A DNA stretch of 54,959 nt, taken from the NCBI GenBank assembly GCA_913057975.1, contig CAJXOQ010000005.1, positions 1 to 54,959 on the forward strand. Direction: 5' to 3'. The notes beneath the pieces are model-generated. The model was given only the letters and a program-made list of their open reading frames with translations. It was not told the DNA's origin and ran no database searches. Every line of letters begins with the position of its first letter. The first letter of the stretch is position 1. Origin of the DNA: an uncultured Marinobacter sp. (lineage in GTDB: Bacteria; Pseudomonadota; Gammaproteobacteria; Pseudomonadales; Oleiphilaceae). This document shows positions 46,848 to 54,916 of this stretch, piece by piece. The translations under genes were made by a program, and so were the position numbers.

Positions 46848-47410
46848 CCAATCTCCTGTGTGTCCGCCGCCTTGGGAGCGCTAAACGCTTTGCTGTAATA
46901 ACCTGAAGGATCAAAACAGCAAACGCGCCGCTTTCCCGATGCCAGCATGTCGCACGCATCGCTAATCCGCTTCGTTCGGGTCTTCGCCTGCTTGGCTGAG
47001 ACAACCCAATGAATCCAGTCCAGACGCGCGATGGTGGTTGTATCGTCCCAAACCGCCCGAGCCTCAGGAGCCGCTTCCAACGCCTCTTTCAGGTCCGAGG
47101 GAACCTCTGGTTCAGGCTCCTGGTCCACCGGCCTGATGCCCAAATCAACAACATCACCGACGCTCACACCTGCAGCTTCGAGATGTTCCTTGCTCACCTT
47201 TAGCCAATGGCTCAATTGACCATCGGGCTCGAGCGTCACCTGAAAATGATGACCGTTGAGGCTGGCCTCTACCGTTGTTCTTCCCCGCCTGGGAAGCTTT
47301 TCGCTTGCCTCCCGTGGCAGAACGATAAAGGCCCAGGGAGCGCCTTCGCCGGGCTTGGCCGGACAAAATAATTCCGCGTTGAACTGAGAGTTTGTTTCAC
47401 TTTGCTCCAT
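46844..47410 (-). CDS. YdeI/OmpD-associated family protein with DUF1905 domain
   Basis: A 188-residue cytoplasmic protein: an N-terminal DUF1905-like beta-barrel domain (about 10-90; WAFIVLPREASEKLPRRG, HHFQVTLEPDG) and a C-terminal YdeI-like helical domain with the family's WIHWVVSAKQAKTRTKRI motif near residue 140. The family is linked by name to an OmpD-associated protein, but the biochemical role is unknown. I chose the ATG at 47410, where GGGGAGG lies 6 bases upstream. The 3' end overlaps the MORN lipoprotein start by 4 bases. Confidence 0.82.
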   Translation of the reverse strand: MEQSETNSQFNAELFCPAKPGEGAPWAFIVLPREASEKLPRRGRTTVEASLNGHHFQVTLEPDGQLSHWLKVSKEHLEAAGVSVGDVVDLGIRPVDQEPEPEVPSDLKEALEAAPEARAVWDDTTTIARLDWIHWVVSAKQAKTRTKRISDACDMLASGKRRVCCFDPSGYYSKAFSAPKAADTQEIG

Positions 47411-47563
47411 GCTTTTCCTCCCCTCGACATGCACCAGGCGTTACCACTTTCTTTGACTTTATCGCCGACATGTTTGGAAAATCTAACCGATGGCTACACC
47501 ACAGACAATGGAGCAGTTTCCAACGACTGGATCACCCATATAAGCGCTGGAAGTGATTCGCCG

Positions 47564-48175
47564 CTACCTGCTTGCCGTTGCCAGCCCCACACCAAAACCA
47601 ACAAACGTAGCCCCACCCAGTTTATTGACTAACTGCCCACCTTTCTCGGAAGAAAGCCAGCCACGCGCGGATCTGGCGAGGCGCGCATACAGCAAGTGGA
47701 TGGCGACAACCAGGGCGCTGTAAGTCACAACCAAAAGGGCGAACTGGCCGACAAATTCAGTCGAGTAATCAATAAATTGAGGAAAAACAGACAGGAAGAA
47801 GAATACGGCTTTCGGGTTTGTGAGTTGCAATGTCAGCCCCTCAAGAAACTGGAGTTTCCTGCTCCGAGCTGCCGTCGTCGCTTCCTCAATTTCGGTGACA
47901 GGAGACCGCCACAGTTTTACCCCCAGATAAATCAGGTAGGCGGCACCAATAAACTTCATGATGCTAAACGCCGTCGCCGACGTCGCCAGTACAATGCCCA
48001 GGCTTGTGGCTGAAATACCCGCAACAATGAACGTACCAAAGGCAATCCCCAGAATTCCTCCGAAGGCACCGGACACACCGAACCGAATGGCGTTGGTCAG
48101 TGTCAACATAACGCCTGGCCCCGGGCTGAGGACAGTCGCTATAGCGATAACAACAAACAGCAGATAACTACCCAT
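47564..48175 (-). CDS. LysE family translocator
   Basis: A 203-residue membrane protein with six helices of the LysE/RhtB type. The N-terminal SPGPGVMLTLTNAIRFG motif and the LTNPKAVFFFLSVFPQF motif near residue 115 are typical amino-acid exporter signatures. It probably exports an amino acid or a related osmolyte; the substrate is not readable. It starts directly after the yehW stop, and its ribosome site GGAG lies within yehW, so it is coupled to the osmolyte ABC operon as a fifth gene. Confidence 0.9.
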   Translation of the reverse strand: MGSYLLFVVIAIATVLSPGPGVMLTLTNAIRFGVSGAFGGILGIAFGTFIVAGISATSLGIVLATSATAFSIMKFIGAAYLIYLGVKLWRSPVTEIEEATTAARSRKLQFLEGLTLQLTNPKAVFFFLSVFPQFIDYSTEFVGQFALLVVTYSALVVAIHLLYARLARSARGWLSSEKGGQLVNKLGGATFVGFGVGLATASR

Positions 48176-48916
48176 CTAGACTCCTACGGATTGCAATCGA
48201 CGATCCCAGGATCGTTCAAGTGCTTCAAACAGGCTATCCGTTGTCAGCGCAAGCAACCCGATCAGAATCGCCCCTTGCAGCACATACGCGGTATTGCCGT
48301 TCACCAGCCCGGCAATCACCGGATCGCCCAGGGTGCGGGCTCCAATGGTTGAGCCGATAGCGGCGGTCGCGATATTGATAGTAACAGAGGTTCGAATACC
48401 CGCGAGAATGACCCTTCCGGCCAGGGGCAGTTCTACTCGCACAAGGACCTGCACTGGCGACATACCCATACCCAGTGCGGCCTCCCGCACAGCCGGATTG
48501 ATACCTTCCAGCCCCGCCAGGGTATTGCGCAGAATGGGCAGCAAGCCATATAGGACCAACGCAAGAAGGATCGGAGCCTCGCCGAAACCAAGCACTGGTA
48601 CCGCCAACGCAAGTACAGCCACCGGCGGAAAGGTCTGGCCAATGGAGGCCACTTGCCCAACCAAGGGTAGGAAATCGCGGCCAAAAGGACGGGTAACAAA
48701 GATGCCGCCAGCCACCGCAACGAACGTACCCACGGCCGCCGATACGACGACCAGCATCAGGTGATTCTGAAGCAGGAATAAAAAGCTCTCCCGTTCATAG
48801 ATCACCTGCTGCTTGCCCGGCTGCACCCAATTGAACAATGGCTCCAGCACCGGCATGCCGGCACTCAGCGCGAGCAGTAGTGAGGCCAAAAGAGTGGCAG
48901 GTAACCAGACACGCAT
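48176..48916 (-). CDS. yehW: Osmoprotectant ABC transporter permease (YehW-like)
   Basis: A 246-residue permease with about six helices and the binding-protein-dependent transport signature with the EAA-type loop near residue 140 (EAALGMGMSPVQVLVRVELPLA). Size and place match E. coli YehW (243), the second permease of the OsmF system for glycine betaine-like compounds. Its start overlaps the yehX stop by one base (TAATG). Confidence 0.88.
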   Translation of the reverse strand: MRVWLPATLLASLLLALSAGMPVLEPLFNWVQPGKQQVIYERESFLFLLQNHLMLVVVSAAVGTFVAVAGGIFVTRPFGRDFLPLVGQVASIGQTFPPVAVLALAVPVLGFGEAPILLALVLYGLLPILRNTLAGLEGINPAVREAALGMGMSPVQVLVRVELPLAGRVILAGIRTSVTINIATAAIGSTIGARTLGDPVIAGLVNGNTAYVLQGAILIGLLALTTDSLFEALERSWDRRLQSVGV

Positions 48917-49863
48917 TACACGCCTTCCTGGATAATGCGTTCACGGGTAATCACACCTGTCTCCTGCCCCTGCGCATTGAACACCGCGACCTGCCGCAAG
49001 TCCTGCCAGAGCATCATGGACAGAGCCAGGCGAACACTGTCTTCCTCCCTGAGTACATGCTCCCCAGGTTCCGACTGCCGCGGCTCGGTGTGATTGGCCA
49101 TCAGGTCCCGCACAGGCCGCAGGCTCATCAGCTTCAGACCGCGGTCCTGCTTGCCAATCAGGTTTTCAACAAAGTTCGACGCTGGATACCGAAGGATATT
49201 CTCCGGCGTGTCATGCTGGATAATGCGCCCCTGATCCATCACGGCAATGCGGGTGGCCAGCTTCAGTGCTTCATCAATATCGTGGGTCACGAAAACAGTG
49301 GTTTTACGGACCTGTTTCTGGATCCGCAGCATTTCCAGTTGGAGGTTTTCCCGCGTTATCGCATCCAATGCACCGAAAGGTTCGTCCATCAACAGTATGT
49401 TGGGGTCCGCCGCCAATGCCCGCGCAACACCGACCCGTTGCGCTTGGCCGCCAGACAATTGCTGGGGGTATTTGTTGGCGTGGGCGCTGGGGTCGAGATC
49501 CAACAAGGTCATCAACTCGTCGACTCGAGCGTCGATCCGCTCCCTCGGCCAGTTCAACAGCCTGGGTACCATGGCGATGTTGCGCGCCACCGTCCAGTGA
49601 GGAAACAACCCCGTACCCTGGATCACATACCCCATGTTCAGCCGCAGCTGTTCCGGATTCATGGTGGTGATGTTCTCACCATCCACCAATATCTCGCCAG
49701 CGCTGTGGGGCAAAAGACGGTTTATCATGCGCAGCGTGGTCGATTTACCGCAGCCGGAACTGCCCACCAGCACGCAAACTTCACCGGTTTCGATGGTCAG
49801 GTTAACCCCATCCACTGCGATGGTATCGCCGAAACGCCGGGAGACATTTTTCAGTTCAATCAT
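48916..49863 (-). CDS. yehX: Osmoprotectant ABC transporter ATP-binding protein (YehX-like)
   Basis: A 315-residue ABC ATPase. Walker A GSSGCGKST lies at residues 34-42, the Q loop in MGYVIQGTGLFPHWTV, the signature LSGGQAQRVGVARA near residue 135, and Walker B ILLMDEPFGALD near 158 with the H loop VTHDIDEAL. The C-terminal extension after residue 245 is CBS-like, as in OpuA/OpuC ATPases that sense ionic strength. GGAAGG lies 8 bases before the ATG; 20 bases separate it from yehY. Confidence 0.92.
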   Translation of the reverse strand: MIELKNVSRRFGDTIAVDGVNLTIETGEVCVLVGSSGCGKSTTLRMINRLLPHSAGEILVDGENITTMNPEQLRLNMGYVIQGTGLFPHWTVARNIAMVPRLLNWPRERIDARVDELMTLLDLDPSAHANKYPQQLSGGQAQRVGVARALAADPNILLMDEPFGALDAITRENLQLEMLRIQKQVRKTTVFVTHDIDEALKLATRIAVMDQGRIIQHDTPENILRYPASNFVENLIGKQDRGLKLMSLRPVRDLMANHTEPRQSEPGEHVLREEDSVRLALSMMLWQDLRQVAVFNAQGQETGVITRERIIQEGV

Positions 49864-49883
49864 CCGACCAGTTCCTTCCCCTA

Positions 49884-51059
49884 TCAGGCCGTTGCCGGTG
49901 TCGGCTTGAGACTGGCCGCCAGCATCGTGAGTAACGCGTCGGCAAGCAGCGCCAACGCAATCGTAGGCAAGGCGCCGAGCAACACCAGGTCCATAGCCGC
50001 CTGCCCCAGCCCCTGAAAGATAAAACCACCGAAACCACCCGCTCCGATGAGGGCGGCTACCGCCGTCAGGCCGATTGCCTGAATGGTTGTGATACGTACA
50101 CCCTCGATCATCACCGGCAGCGCCAACGGCAGCTTGAGCTGATAAAACACCTGGTGTTCATTCATACCCATACCCCGCGCCGCATCGGCCAGGCTTTCGG
50201 GAACTTCGGTAATGGCCACAAAGGTGTTGCGCACCATCGGCAGCAAACTGTAAGCGATCAACGCCAGCAGCGCTGGCGCCCAACCAATCCCACGAATGCC
50301 AAGATCCTGCAGAAACGGGAGCGCTGACGAGAGCGCACTGAGTGGCGCAATCAGCAAACCAAACACCGCAAGGCTTGGAATGGTTTGCAGAAAACTGACG
50401 GCGCCCAGAAGAGGACGCTGCCAGGCGGGACTGCGGATCATTTTAAGCGCCAGGGCGAACGCCAGGCCGGCACTGATGGTAACCGCGCCCAAAGCCAGGG
50501 CCAGGTGCGTCCAGAGCGCTTGCTGGAACTTGTCGGGGCGAGCGTTGAACTCCCGCACCAGCGACAGACTCTCCAGGCCCTCGCCACGGAGAAAGACAAG
50601 CCAGCTTCCACCGACAAAGACCAGCAGCATCAACTGCAACCAACGCCGGGCTTCGAGCCGGCCAAGGGTCTCAATCAACATCAGCGAAAGCAGGAACAGA
50701 AGAGACCAGAACCCTGCCCCGACCGACGAACGGGCGTAGGGCGGCCCCTCGGGCAGATGGAGGGCGGCAAACACATCCAGCAACAGCGGCATCGTTGCCA
50801 GTGAAAGCCCAATCAGACCGAGCAGGAGCTCATAGCGACGACGTAACGGCAATGTGGACAGCACAATGGTCGCCAACAGAATCCCCGTAACCAGCCCTGC
50901 CCCTGTCCATCCCACGGCCGAAAGTAGGCCATGGCCGGTGCCCGGAACAATACGGTTGGGTTGGATAGTACCAAGGTCCAGCAACCAGACCAGTGCCAGG
51001 GCCACTCCCCCAAGCACTGGAATGACTCGGTTTGGGCGCAAAGTCTCGGTGATCGCCAA
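49884..51059 (-). CDS. yehY: Osmoprotectant ABC transporter permease (YehY-like)
   Basis: A 391-residue permease, longer than YehW because of extra N-terminal helices (residues 10-170), the same asymmetry as E. coli YehY (385). The EAA-type loop is DAARGMGMNEHQVFYQLKLP near residue 300. It pairs with YehW as the membrane channel for a glycine betaine-like osmolyte. The start is TTG at 51059 with AGGA 7 bases upstream, overlapping nothing and 3 bases after the osmF stop. Confidence 0.88.
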   Translation of the reverse strand: MAITETLRPNRVIPVLGGVALALVWLLDLGTIQPNRIVPGTGHGLLSAVGWTGAGLVTGILLATIVLSTLPLRRRYELLLGLIGLSLATMPLLLDVFAALHLPEGPPYARSSVGAGFWSLLFLLSLMLIETLGRLEARRWLQLMLLVFVGGSWLVFLRGEGLESLSLVREFNARPDKFQQALWTHLALALGAVTISAGLAFALALKMIRSPAWQRPLLGAVSFLQTIPSLAVFGLLIAPLSALSSALPFLQDLGIRGIGWAPALLALIAYSLLPMVRNTFVAITEVPESLADAARGMGMNEHQVFYQLKLPLALPVMIEGVRITTIQAIGLTAVAALIGAGGFGGFIFQGLGQAAMDLVLLGALPTIALALLADALLTMLAASLKPTPATA

Positions 51060-51062
51060 ATC

Positions 51063-51995
51063 TTAGTCCTGAGCCAGGGAATCCAGATAGTCCCGGGCAA
51101 CTGCTTCGGCAGGCACACCATTCACCGCAACCTGACCATTCAGACGCTGAAGGGTTTCCAGGTCCAGTGACTCAAAGACCGGCGCAAGAACTTCGCGGAT
51201 GTTCGGATACGTTTCCAGCACCTCCGCGCGCACGATAGGCGCGGGCTGATAGACCGGCTGGACACCCAATGTGTCCTCCATCACCTTCAGATCGAGTGCG
51301 TTCAGACCACCATCAGTGCCGTAGGTCATGGCGCCATTCACATCGTTGTCGGTCAGGGCCGCAGCCCGGAGCGTCGCAGCAGTGTTGCCGCCGGACAGGA
51401 TCAGCAACTGATCAGACCCCAGTTTGAAACCGTACGCTTCCTGGAACGCCGGCAACGCGCTGGCAGATTCGACAAACTCGGAACTGGCTGCAAACTTGAA
51501 GGCGCCGCCGCCATTGATATAGGAAGCCAGATCTTCAAGCGTGTTCAAGCCGTTCTCACGTGCCAGATCGCCCCGCACACTCATGGCCCAGGTATTGTTG
51601 GCTTTCGCCGGTGTTAGCCAGACAATGTTATGTGCCTTCTTATCAAGGCTGGCAGCCTGCTCGTAGGCCTTGGCGGCATCTTTCCAGATGTCCCGGTCTG
51701 CCTGATCATGGAAGAAAGCGGCATTGCCGGTGTACTCCGGGTACAGATCTATCTCGCCGGCCTTGATAGCATTGCGAACGATGCTGGTCGCGCCGAGCTG
51801 CAGGCGGTTCTCAACCGGAATGTCGGCTTCTTCAAGGGTTTGCAGGATCATCTGGCCCAACACAGCGCCTTCCGTATCGATCTTGGACGACACCACTACT
51901 GGATCAGCAGCCATAGCCGGCCCGGCGATCAGAGCAAGGGTAAAAGCCGCTGCGCGGTAAAAAGGAAAGATAGCGGGCACGGTTATTCCTCTCAT
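51063..51995 (-). CDS. osmF: Osmoprotectant-binding protein (OsmF/YehZ-like)
   Basis: A 310-residue periplasmic binding protein of the OpuAC type, with a signal peptide ending near GPAMAADP and the family segments SSKIDTEGAVLGQMI, LGATSIVRNAIKAGEIDLY and YPEYTGNAAFF. Length matches E. coli OsmF (305). Ligand should be glycine betaine or a similar quaternary amine. Two starts compete: ATG at 51995 (AAAGG upstream) and GTG at 51980 with the stronger site AGAGGA; the signal peptide works from either. It is the first gene of the osmF-yehY-yehX-yehW-lysE operon. Confidence 0.9.
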   Translation of the reverse strand: MRGITVPAIFPFYRAAAFTLALIAGPAMAADPVVVSSKIDTEGAVLGQMILQTLEEADIPVENRLQLGATSIVRNAIKAGEIDLYPEYTGNAAFFHDQADRDIWKDAAKAYEQAASLDKKAHNIVWLTPAKANNTWAMSVRGDLARENGLNTLEDLASYINGGGAFKFAASSEFVESASALPAFQEAYGFKLGSDQLLILSGGNTAATLRAAALTDNDVNGAMTYGTDGGLNALDLKVMEDTLGVQPVYQPAPIVRAEVLETYPNIREVLAPVFESLDLETLQRLNGQVAVNGVPAEAVARDYLDSLAQD

Positions 51996-52156
51996 TGGTT
52001 GGCCTTTCTTTGATTATCAAGCCGCAACAACACCCTAAGACGGGTTTCCGGCTGCAGTTATCAGTCTATTGCAGGCAACTACGAAGACAAGGTTAATTTG
52101 GTCTTTCGCCGCATAATAGCGGCGGCTAGCCCTCTAATATCGCCGGCTCCGGCTTC
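51996..52156. promoter_or_regulatory. Upstream region of the osmolyte ABC operon
   Basis: A 161-base gap between the osmF start and the stop of the nitronate monooxygenase gene on the same strand. It holds the hairpin-forming repeat listed at 52107-52124 and an AT-rich stretch closer to osmF. No clear promoter hexamers were found. Confidence 0.35.
52107..52124. repeat. Inverted repeat upstream of osmF
   Basis: CGCCGC-ATAATA-GCGGCG is a perfect 6-base inverted repeat with a 6-base loop. On the minus strand it is followed by AAAGAC rather than a T run, so it is not a typical terminator for the monooxygenase gene; it may be an operator or a transcript-stabilising hairpin. Confidence 0.5.
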
Positions 52157-53197
52157 TTATTTCGAAGAAGTCCCGATCTCCCGTGTAAGACTTGAAGCAG
52201 AAACTTCCTTGCAGCCACCAACATTCTGCCCCGCCCACAAAGGGGAAAAGTCACCGCGCCCCTCAGCTTCGGCTTTCGCACGTAATGGTGCAATGGCGGA
52301 TGATGCCAGGGGGAAAGCAGGAGCTTTGGAACTCATCGGCCCCAATTCACGCATTATTCGGTTCACAATACCCCGGGCGGCGCCACCGCTGAACACATTA
52401 GTCAGTGCGGTAACACGGCTGGCCTCTGATTTCAGGGCGGCGCGATGCACTGCTTTGGTTTGAGCTTCGGGGCACAACAAATACGCGGTGCCAATCTGCG
52501 CTCCGGCCGCCCCAAGCGCCATTGCAGCCTGTACGCCTTTGCAGTCTGCAATGCCGCCAGCGGCGATAACGGGGATTTCCACCGCGTCTACCATTTGTGG
52601 AATCAGGGCAAAGGTGCCAACCTGAGTGCTGACATCCCGCGACAGAAAAAACCCACGATGGCCGCCCGCTTCAAGCCCTTGCGCGATAATGGCATCGACG
52701 CCCTGCGCCTCCAGCCAGAGCGCTTCGTCCACGGTTGTGGCGGTCGACAGTATCTTCCCGCCCCACCCTCTTATACGCGCCATCAACTCTTGTGCTGGCA
52801 AGCCAAAATGAAAACTCACCACCGGCGGCTTGAAGTCCGCCAGCACATCCGCTGCCTCTGAGCTGAAAGGGGCCCTTCCTGCTTGTGCGGATACATCGTT
52901 GGAATCAATACCCAGCTCGTCAAAATATGGCGAGAGAGCCTTGCGCCAATGACGCTCTGCATCGGCGTCTGGCTCTGGCGGGGTGTGACAGAAAAAATTG
53001 ACGTTGTAGGGCTTACTGGTCTGGCTTGTCAGTGCTTCCAACTCTTTTCGCAGTGCTTCAGAGCTAAGCATGGCACAGGGCAACGAGCCCAGCCCTCCTG
53101 CATTGGACACCGCTACAGCCAGTTCATGCCCCTGCACACCGGCCATTGGCGCCTGGATGACAGGCAGATCAATTCCCAGCACATTCTGGATGGTCAT
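52157..53197 (-). CDS. Nitronate monooxygenase (2-nitropropane dioxygenase family)
   Basis: A 346-residue FMN-dependent TIM-barrel protein. The family's N-terminal LPVIQAPMAGVQGHELAVAV with SNAGGLGSLP, the central AIIAQGLEAGGHRG motif (catalytic His and FMN phosphate loop) near residue 178, and GGIADCKGVQAAMALGAAGAQ-type phosphate-binding block near 215 are all intact. It should oxidise alkyl nitronates such as the plant and fungal toxin 3-nitropropionate, giving nitrite and an aldehyde or ketone. GAGGT lies 5 bases before the ATG. It follows the LysR gene by 17 bases, so they form one transcript. Confidence 0.9.
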   Translation of the reverse strand: MTIQNVLGIDLPVIQAPMAGVQGHELAVAVSNAGGLGSLPCAMLSSEALRKELEALTSQTSKPYNVNFFCHTPPEPDADAERHWRKALSPYFDELGIDSNDVSAQAGRAPFSSEAADVLADFKPPVVSFHFGLPAQELMARIRGWGGKILSTATTVDEALWLEAQGVDAIIAQGLEAGGHRGFFLSRDVSTQVGTFALIPQMVDAVEIPVIAAGGIADCKGVQAAMALGAAGAQIGTAYLLCPEAQTKAVHRAALKSEASRVTALTNVFSGGAARGIVNRIMRELGPMSSKAPAFPLASSAIAPLRAKAEAEGRGDFSPLWAGQNVGGCKEVSASSLTREIGTSSK

Positions 53198-53214
53198 TTT
53201 TTACCTCTAGATTC

Positions 53215-54090
53215 TTAATTGGTGGAGAGTCGCTCCCAAAGCTCATGGGCAACCACCCCCAGAGCGCCTTCCCGACGACGTACCAGATGAAGCTGTGAAC
53301 GGCGGATCGGGTAACCTTTCAGATCAAGCGTTACCAGTTCGCCGGCCTCCAATTCACGGGCAATCAAGTGCTCCGGCAGACCGCCCCATCCCATCCTGGC
53401 CAGCACAATTTCTTTTTTAGCGGCAAAATCCGACACCGTCCACCGTAGGCTCTCCGGAACCACGTCCCGGCTCTGGTCATATTGCCCCTGCCCGGTACCC
53501 GCCACCACAACCTGGACGTACGGGCGCATTTCAGCATTGCTCAGCCGCTTGCGACTGCTTGCCGGACCATAGCCGGGATGGGCTACCGGGATGATATTCA
53601 CGGCGGTGTAGGGCGAAGCATGAACTGCCTCTGTGGAAAGACCATCCATTGTGGCGATGATAAAATCAACCTCGCCCGCCATGAGTCGTTCTGCACTACC
53701 ACCCATGGCATCCGACATCAGCCGGATATCCGTGGCTGGGTATGCCTCCTTGAGCTCACCAATCACTGACAGGAGATTACCCAACGGACAAGTGGCGGAT
53801 ACCGACAGCCGCACCTCCGCTTCCTGGCTGGCCGACAACTTGCCGGCCAACTCCTTCAGGGCCTGTACCTGGTCCAGTACACCCCGTGCCTGGCGGTAAT
53901 AGGCCTTACCGGCTGGGGTAAGCACCGGGCGGTAACTCTCCCGGGACAGCAGGGTTAGCCCGGTTTCCTCTTCCAGGCTTTTGATAGCCTGGCTCAAAGC
54001 GGGCTGGGATTTGTAGAGCACCTCAGACGCTTTGCGAAAGCTGCCTTGCGTCACGATGGCATCCAGTACACGCAATTGCTCCAGCTTCAT
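53215..54090 (-). CDS. LysR family transcriptional regulator
   Basis: A 291-residue LysR regulator: winged helix-turn-helix in residues 1-60 (MKLEQLRVLDAIVTQGSFRK; SQPALSQAIKSLEEETG) and a C-terminal effector-binding domain (about 90-285). I chose the ATG at 54090, with AGAGG 5 bases upstream; a TTG at 54111 in frame has no ribosome site. It is divergent from the GST gene and upstream of the nitronate monooxygenase, and probably regulates one or both. Ligand unknown. Confidence 0.9.
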   Translation of the reverse strand: MKLEQLRVLDAIVTQGSFRKASEVLYKSQPALSQAIKSLEEETGLTLLSRESYRPVLTPAGKAYYRQARGVLDQVQALKELAGKLSASQEAEVRLSVSATCPLGNLLSVIGELKEAYPATDIRLMSDAMGGSAERLMAGEVDFIIATMDGLSTEAVHASPYTAVNIIPVAHPGYGPASSRKRLSNAEMRPYVQVVVAGTGQGQYDQSRDVVPESLRWTVSDFAAKKEIVLARMGWGGLPEHLIARELEAGELVTLDLKGYPIRRSQLHLVRRREGALGVVAHELWERLSTN

Positions 54091-54232
54091 CAACGCCTCT
54101 TGTTTCTTCAACCAAAGATGATTCTATTAAATTATCATTATCATAATAACTCAATATTATTTTATTCTTATTGCAGGCAGTAATCTCCTCTGTGTCCAAG
54201 CCCAGTGCTTATCACACAAAGGAGATCTACCC
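54091..54232. promoter_or_regulatory. LysR-GST intergenic control region
   Basis: A 142-base region, strikingly AT-rich in 54120-54180, with overlapping ATTATCATTATCATAATAA-type near-palindromic stretches; LysR proteins bind such imperfect T-N11-A dyads near divergent promoters. The GST ribosome site AAAGGAG lies just before 54233. The assignment as LysR operator is inference from position. Confidence 0.45.
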
Positions 54233-54835
54233 ATGAAACTGTATTTCAAACCCGGCGCCTGCTCACTGGCGACACACATTGTACTTAGAGAACTGGGTAT
54301 TGATTTCACCCTTGAGCCCGTTGATACCCAAACCCAGCGCACCGAGTCCGGTATCGACTATAAAACCGTCAACCCCAAAGGTTATGTGCCGGCGCTGGAT
54401 ACCGGCAGAGCGGTACTGACCGAAGGCGCTGCGATCCTTCAATACCTGGCGGAATCAACCACATTGATACCCGACGTAGGCACCCTTGAGCGAGCCCGTT
54501 TGCAGGAGCACCTGAACTACATTGCATCGGAGCTGCACAAGGCCTTTGGTCCCTTCTTCAAAGCCAGCGCAACGGACGAACAACGTGCCCAGGCACTTAA
54601 GACCATCCCCCGCCATTTCGACTACCTGGAGTCTCTGCTCGACGATGGTCGAGCCTATCTGGTGGGCGACACCTTCACCGTTGCTGACGCCTACCTTTTT
54701 GTAGTGTGCAGTTGGGCTGCCGTGCCCGGGATCGATCTCAAGGATTGGCCGTTCCTGAACACCCTCTGGAATCGCATTGCGGCCCGGCCGAGCGTTAAAG
54801 CCGCAATGTCGTCGGAAGGACTGGTCGCACAATGA
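54233..54835 (+). CDS. Glutathione S-transferase, beta-class-like
   Basis: A 200-residue GST: N-terminal thioredoxin-like domain (1-80) starting KLYFKPGACSLATHIVLREL, with Cys10 in the position of the beta-class catalytic Cys, NPKGYVPAL as the cis-Pro element and LTEGAAILQYLAE for the glutathione gamma-Glu site; a helical C-terminal domain follows with FTVADAYLFVV. It should join glutathione to electrophiles or reduce peroxides. AAAGGAG lies 6 bases before the ATG. The next gene overlaps its stop by 4 bases (ATGA). Confidence 0.92.
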   Translation: MKLYFKPGACSLATHIVLRELGIDFTLEPVDTQTQRTESGIDYKTVNPKGYVPALDTGRAVLTEGAAILQYLAESTTLIPDVGTLERARLQEHLNYIASELHKAFGPFFKASATDEQRAQALKTIPRHFDYLESLLDDGRAYLVGDTFTVADAYLFVVCSWAAVPGIDLKDWPFLNTLWNRIAARPSVKAAMSSEGLVAQ

Positions 54836-54916
54836 ACTCACCCATGCCTTACGAAGCCATCCCGGTCCTGCTCGAAACCTATTTTGAAGGACTGCACAAG
54901 GCCGACAGCGCCATGC
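54832..54916 (+). CDS. N-terminus of a possible NTF2-like/SnoaL-type protein (cut by contig end)
   Basis: The ATG at 54832 overlaps the GST stop by 4 bases, and 28 codons (MNSPMPYEAIPVLLETYFEG and eight more) follow before the adapter begins at 54917. The short piece looks like the first helix of small NTF2-like proteins, which often start with a helix leading to LETYFEGLHKAD; this is a weak call from 28 residues. The residues after position 28 in the six-frame translation come from the adapter and are not biological. Confidence 0.4.

Noticed and set aside
48838..50016. Open 392-codon frame antisense to yehX
   Set aside because: It opposes intact Walker and signature motifs of an ABC ATPase; composition is unlike its neighbours' proteins.
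52107..52124. Intrinsic terminator for the nitronate monooxygenase gene
   Set aside because: The stem is not followed by a T run on the relevant strand.
54091..54111. Longer LysR N-terminus from a TTG at 54111
   Set aside because: No ribosome site precedes it, while AGAGG precedes the ATG at 54090 and LysR proteins usually start with the M-x-L-x-Q-L pattern found there.
1..54916. CRISPR arrays, tRNA or rRNA genes, insertion sequences, prophage or integron elements
   Set aside because: No regularly spaced repeats, cloverleaf-like sequences, transposase or integrase motifs were seen on either strand.
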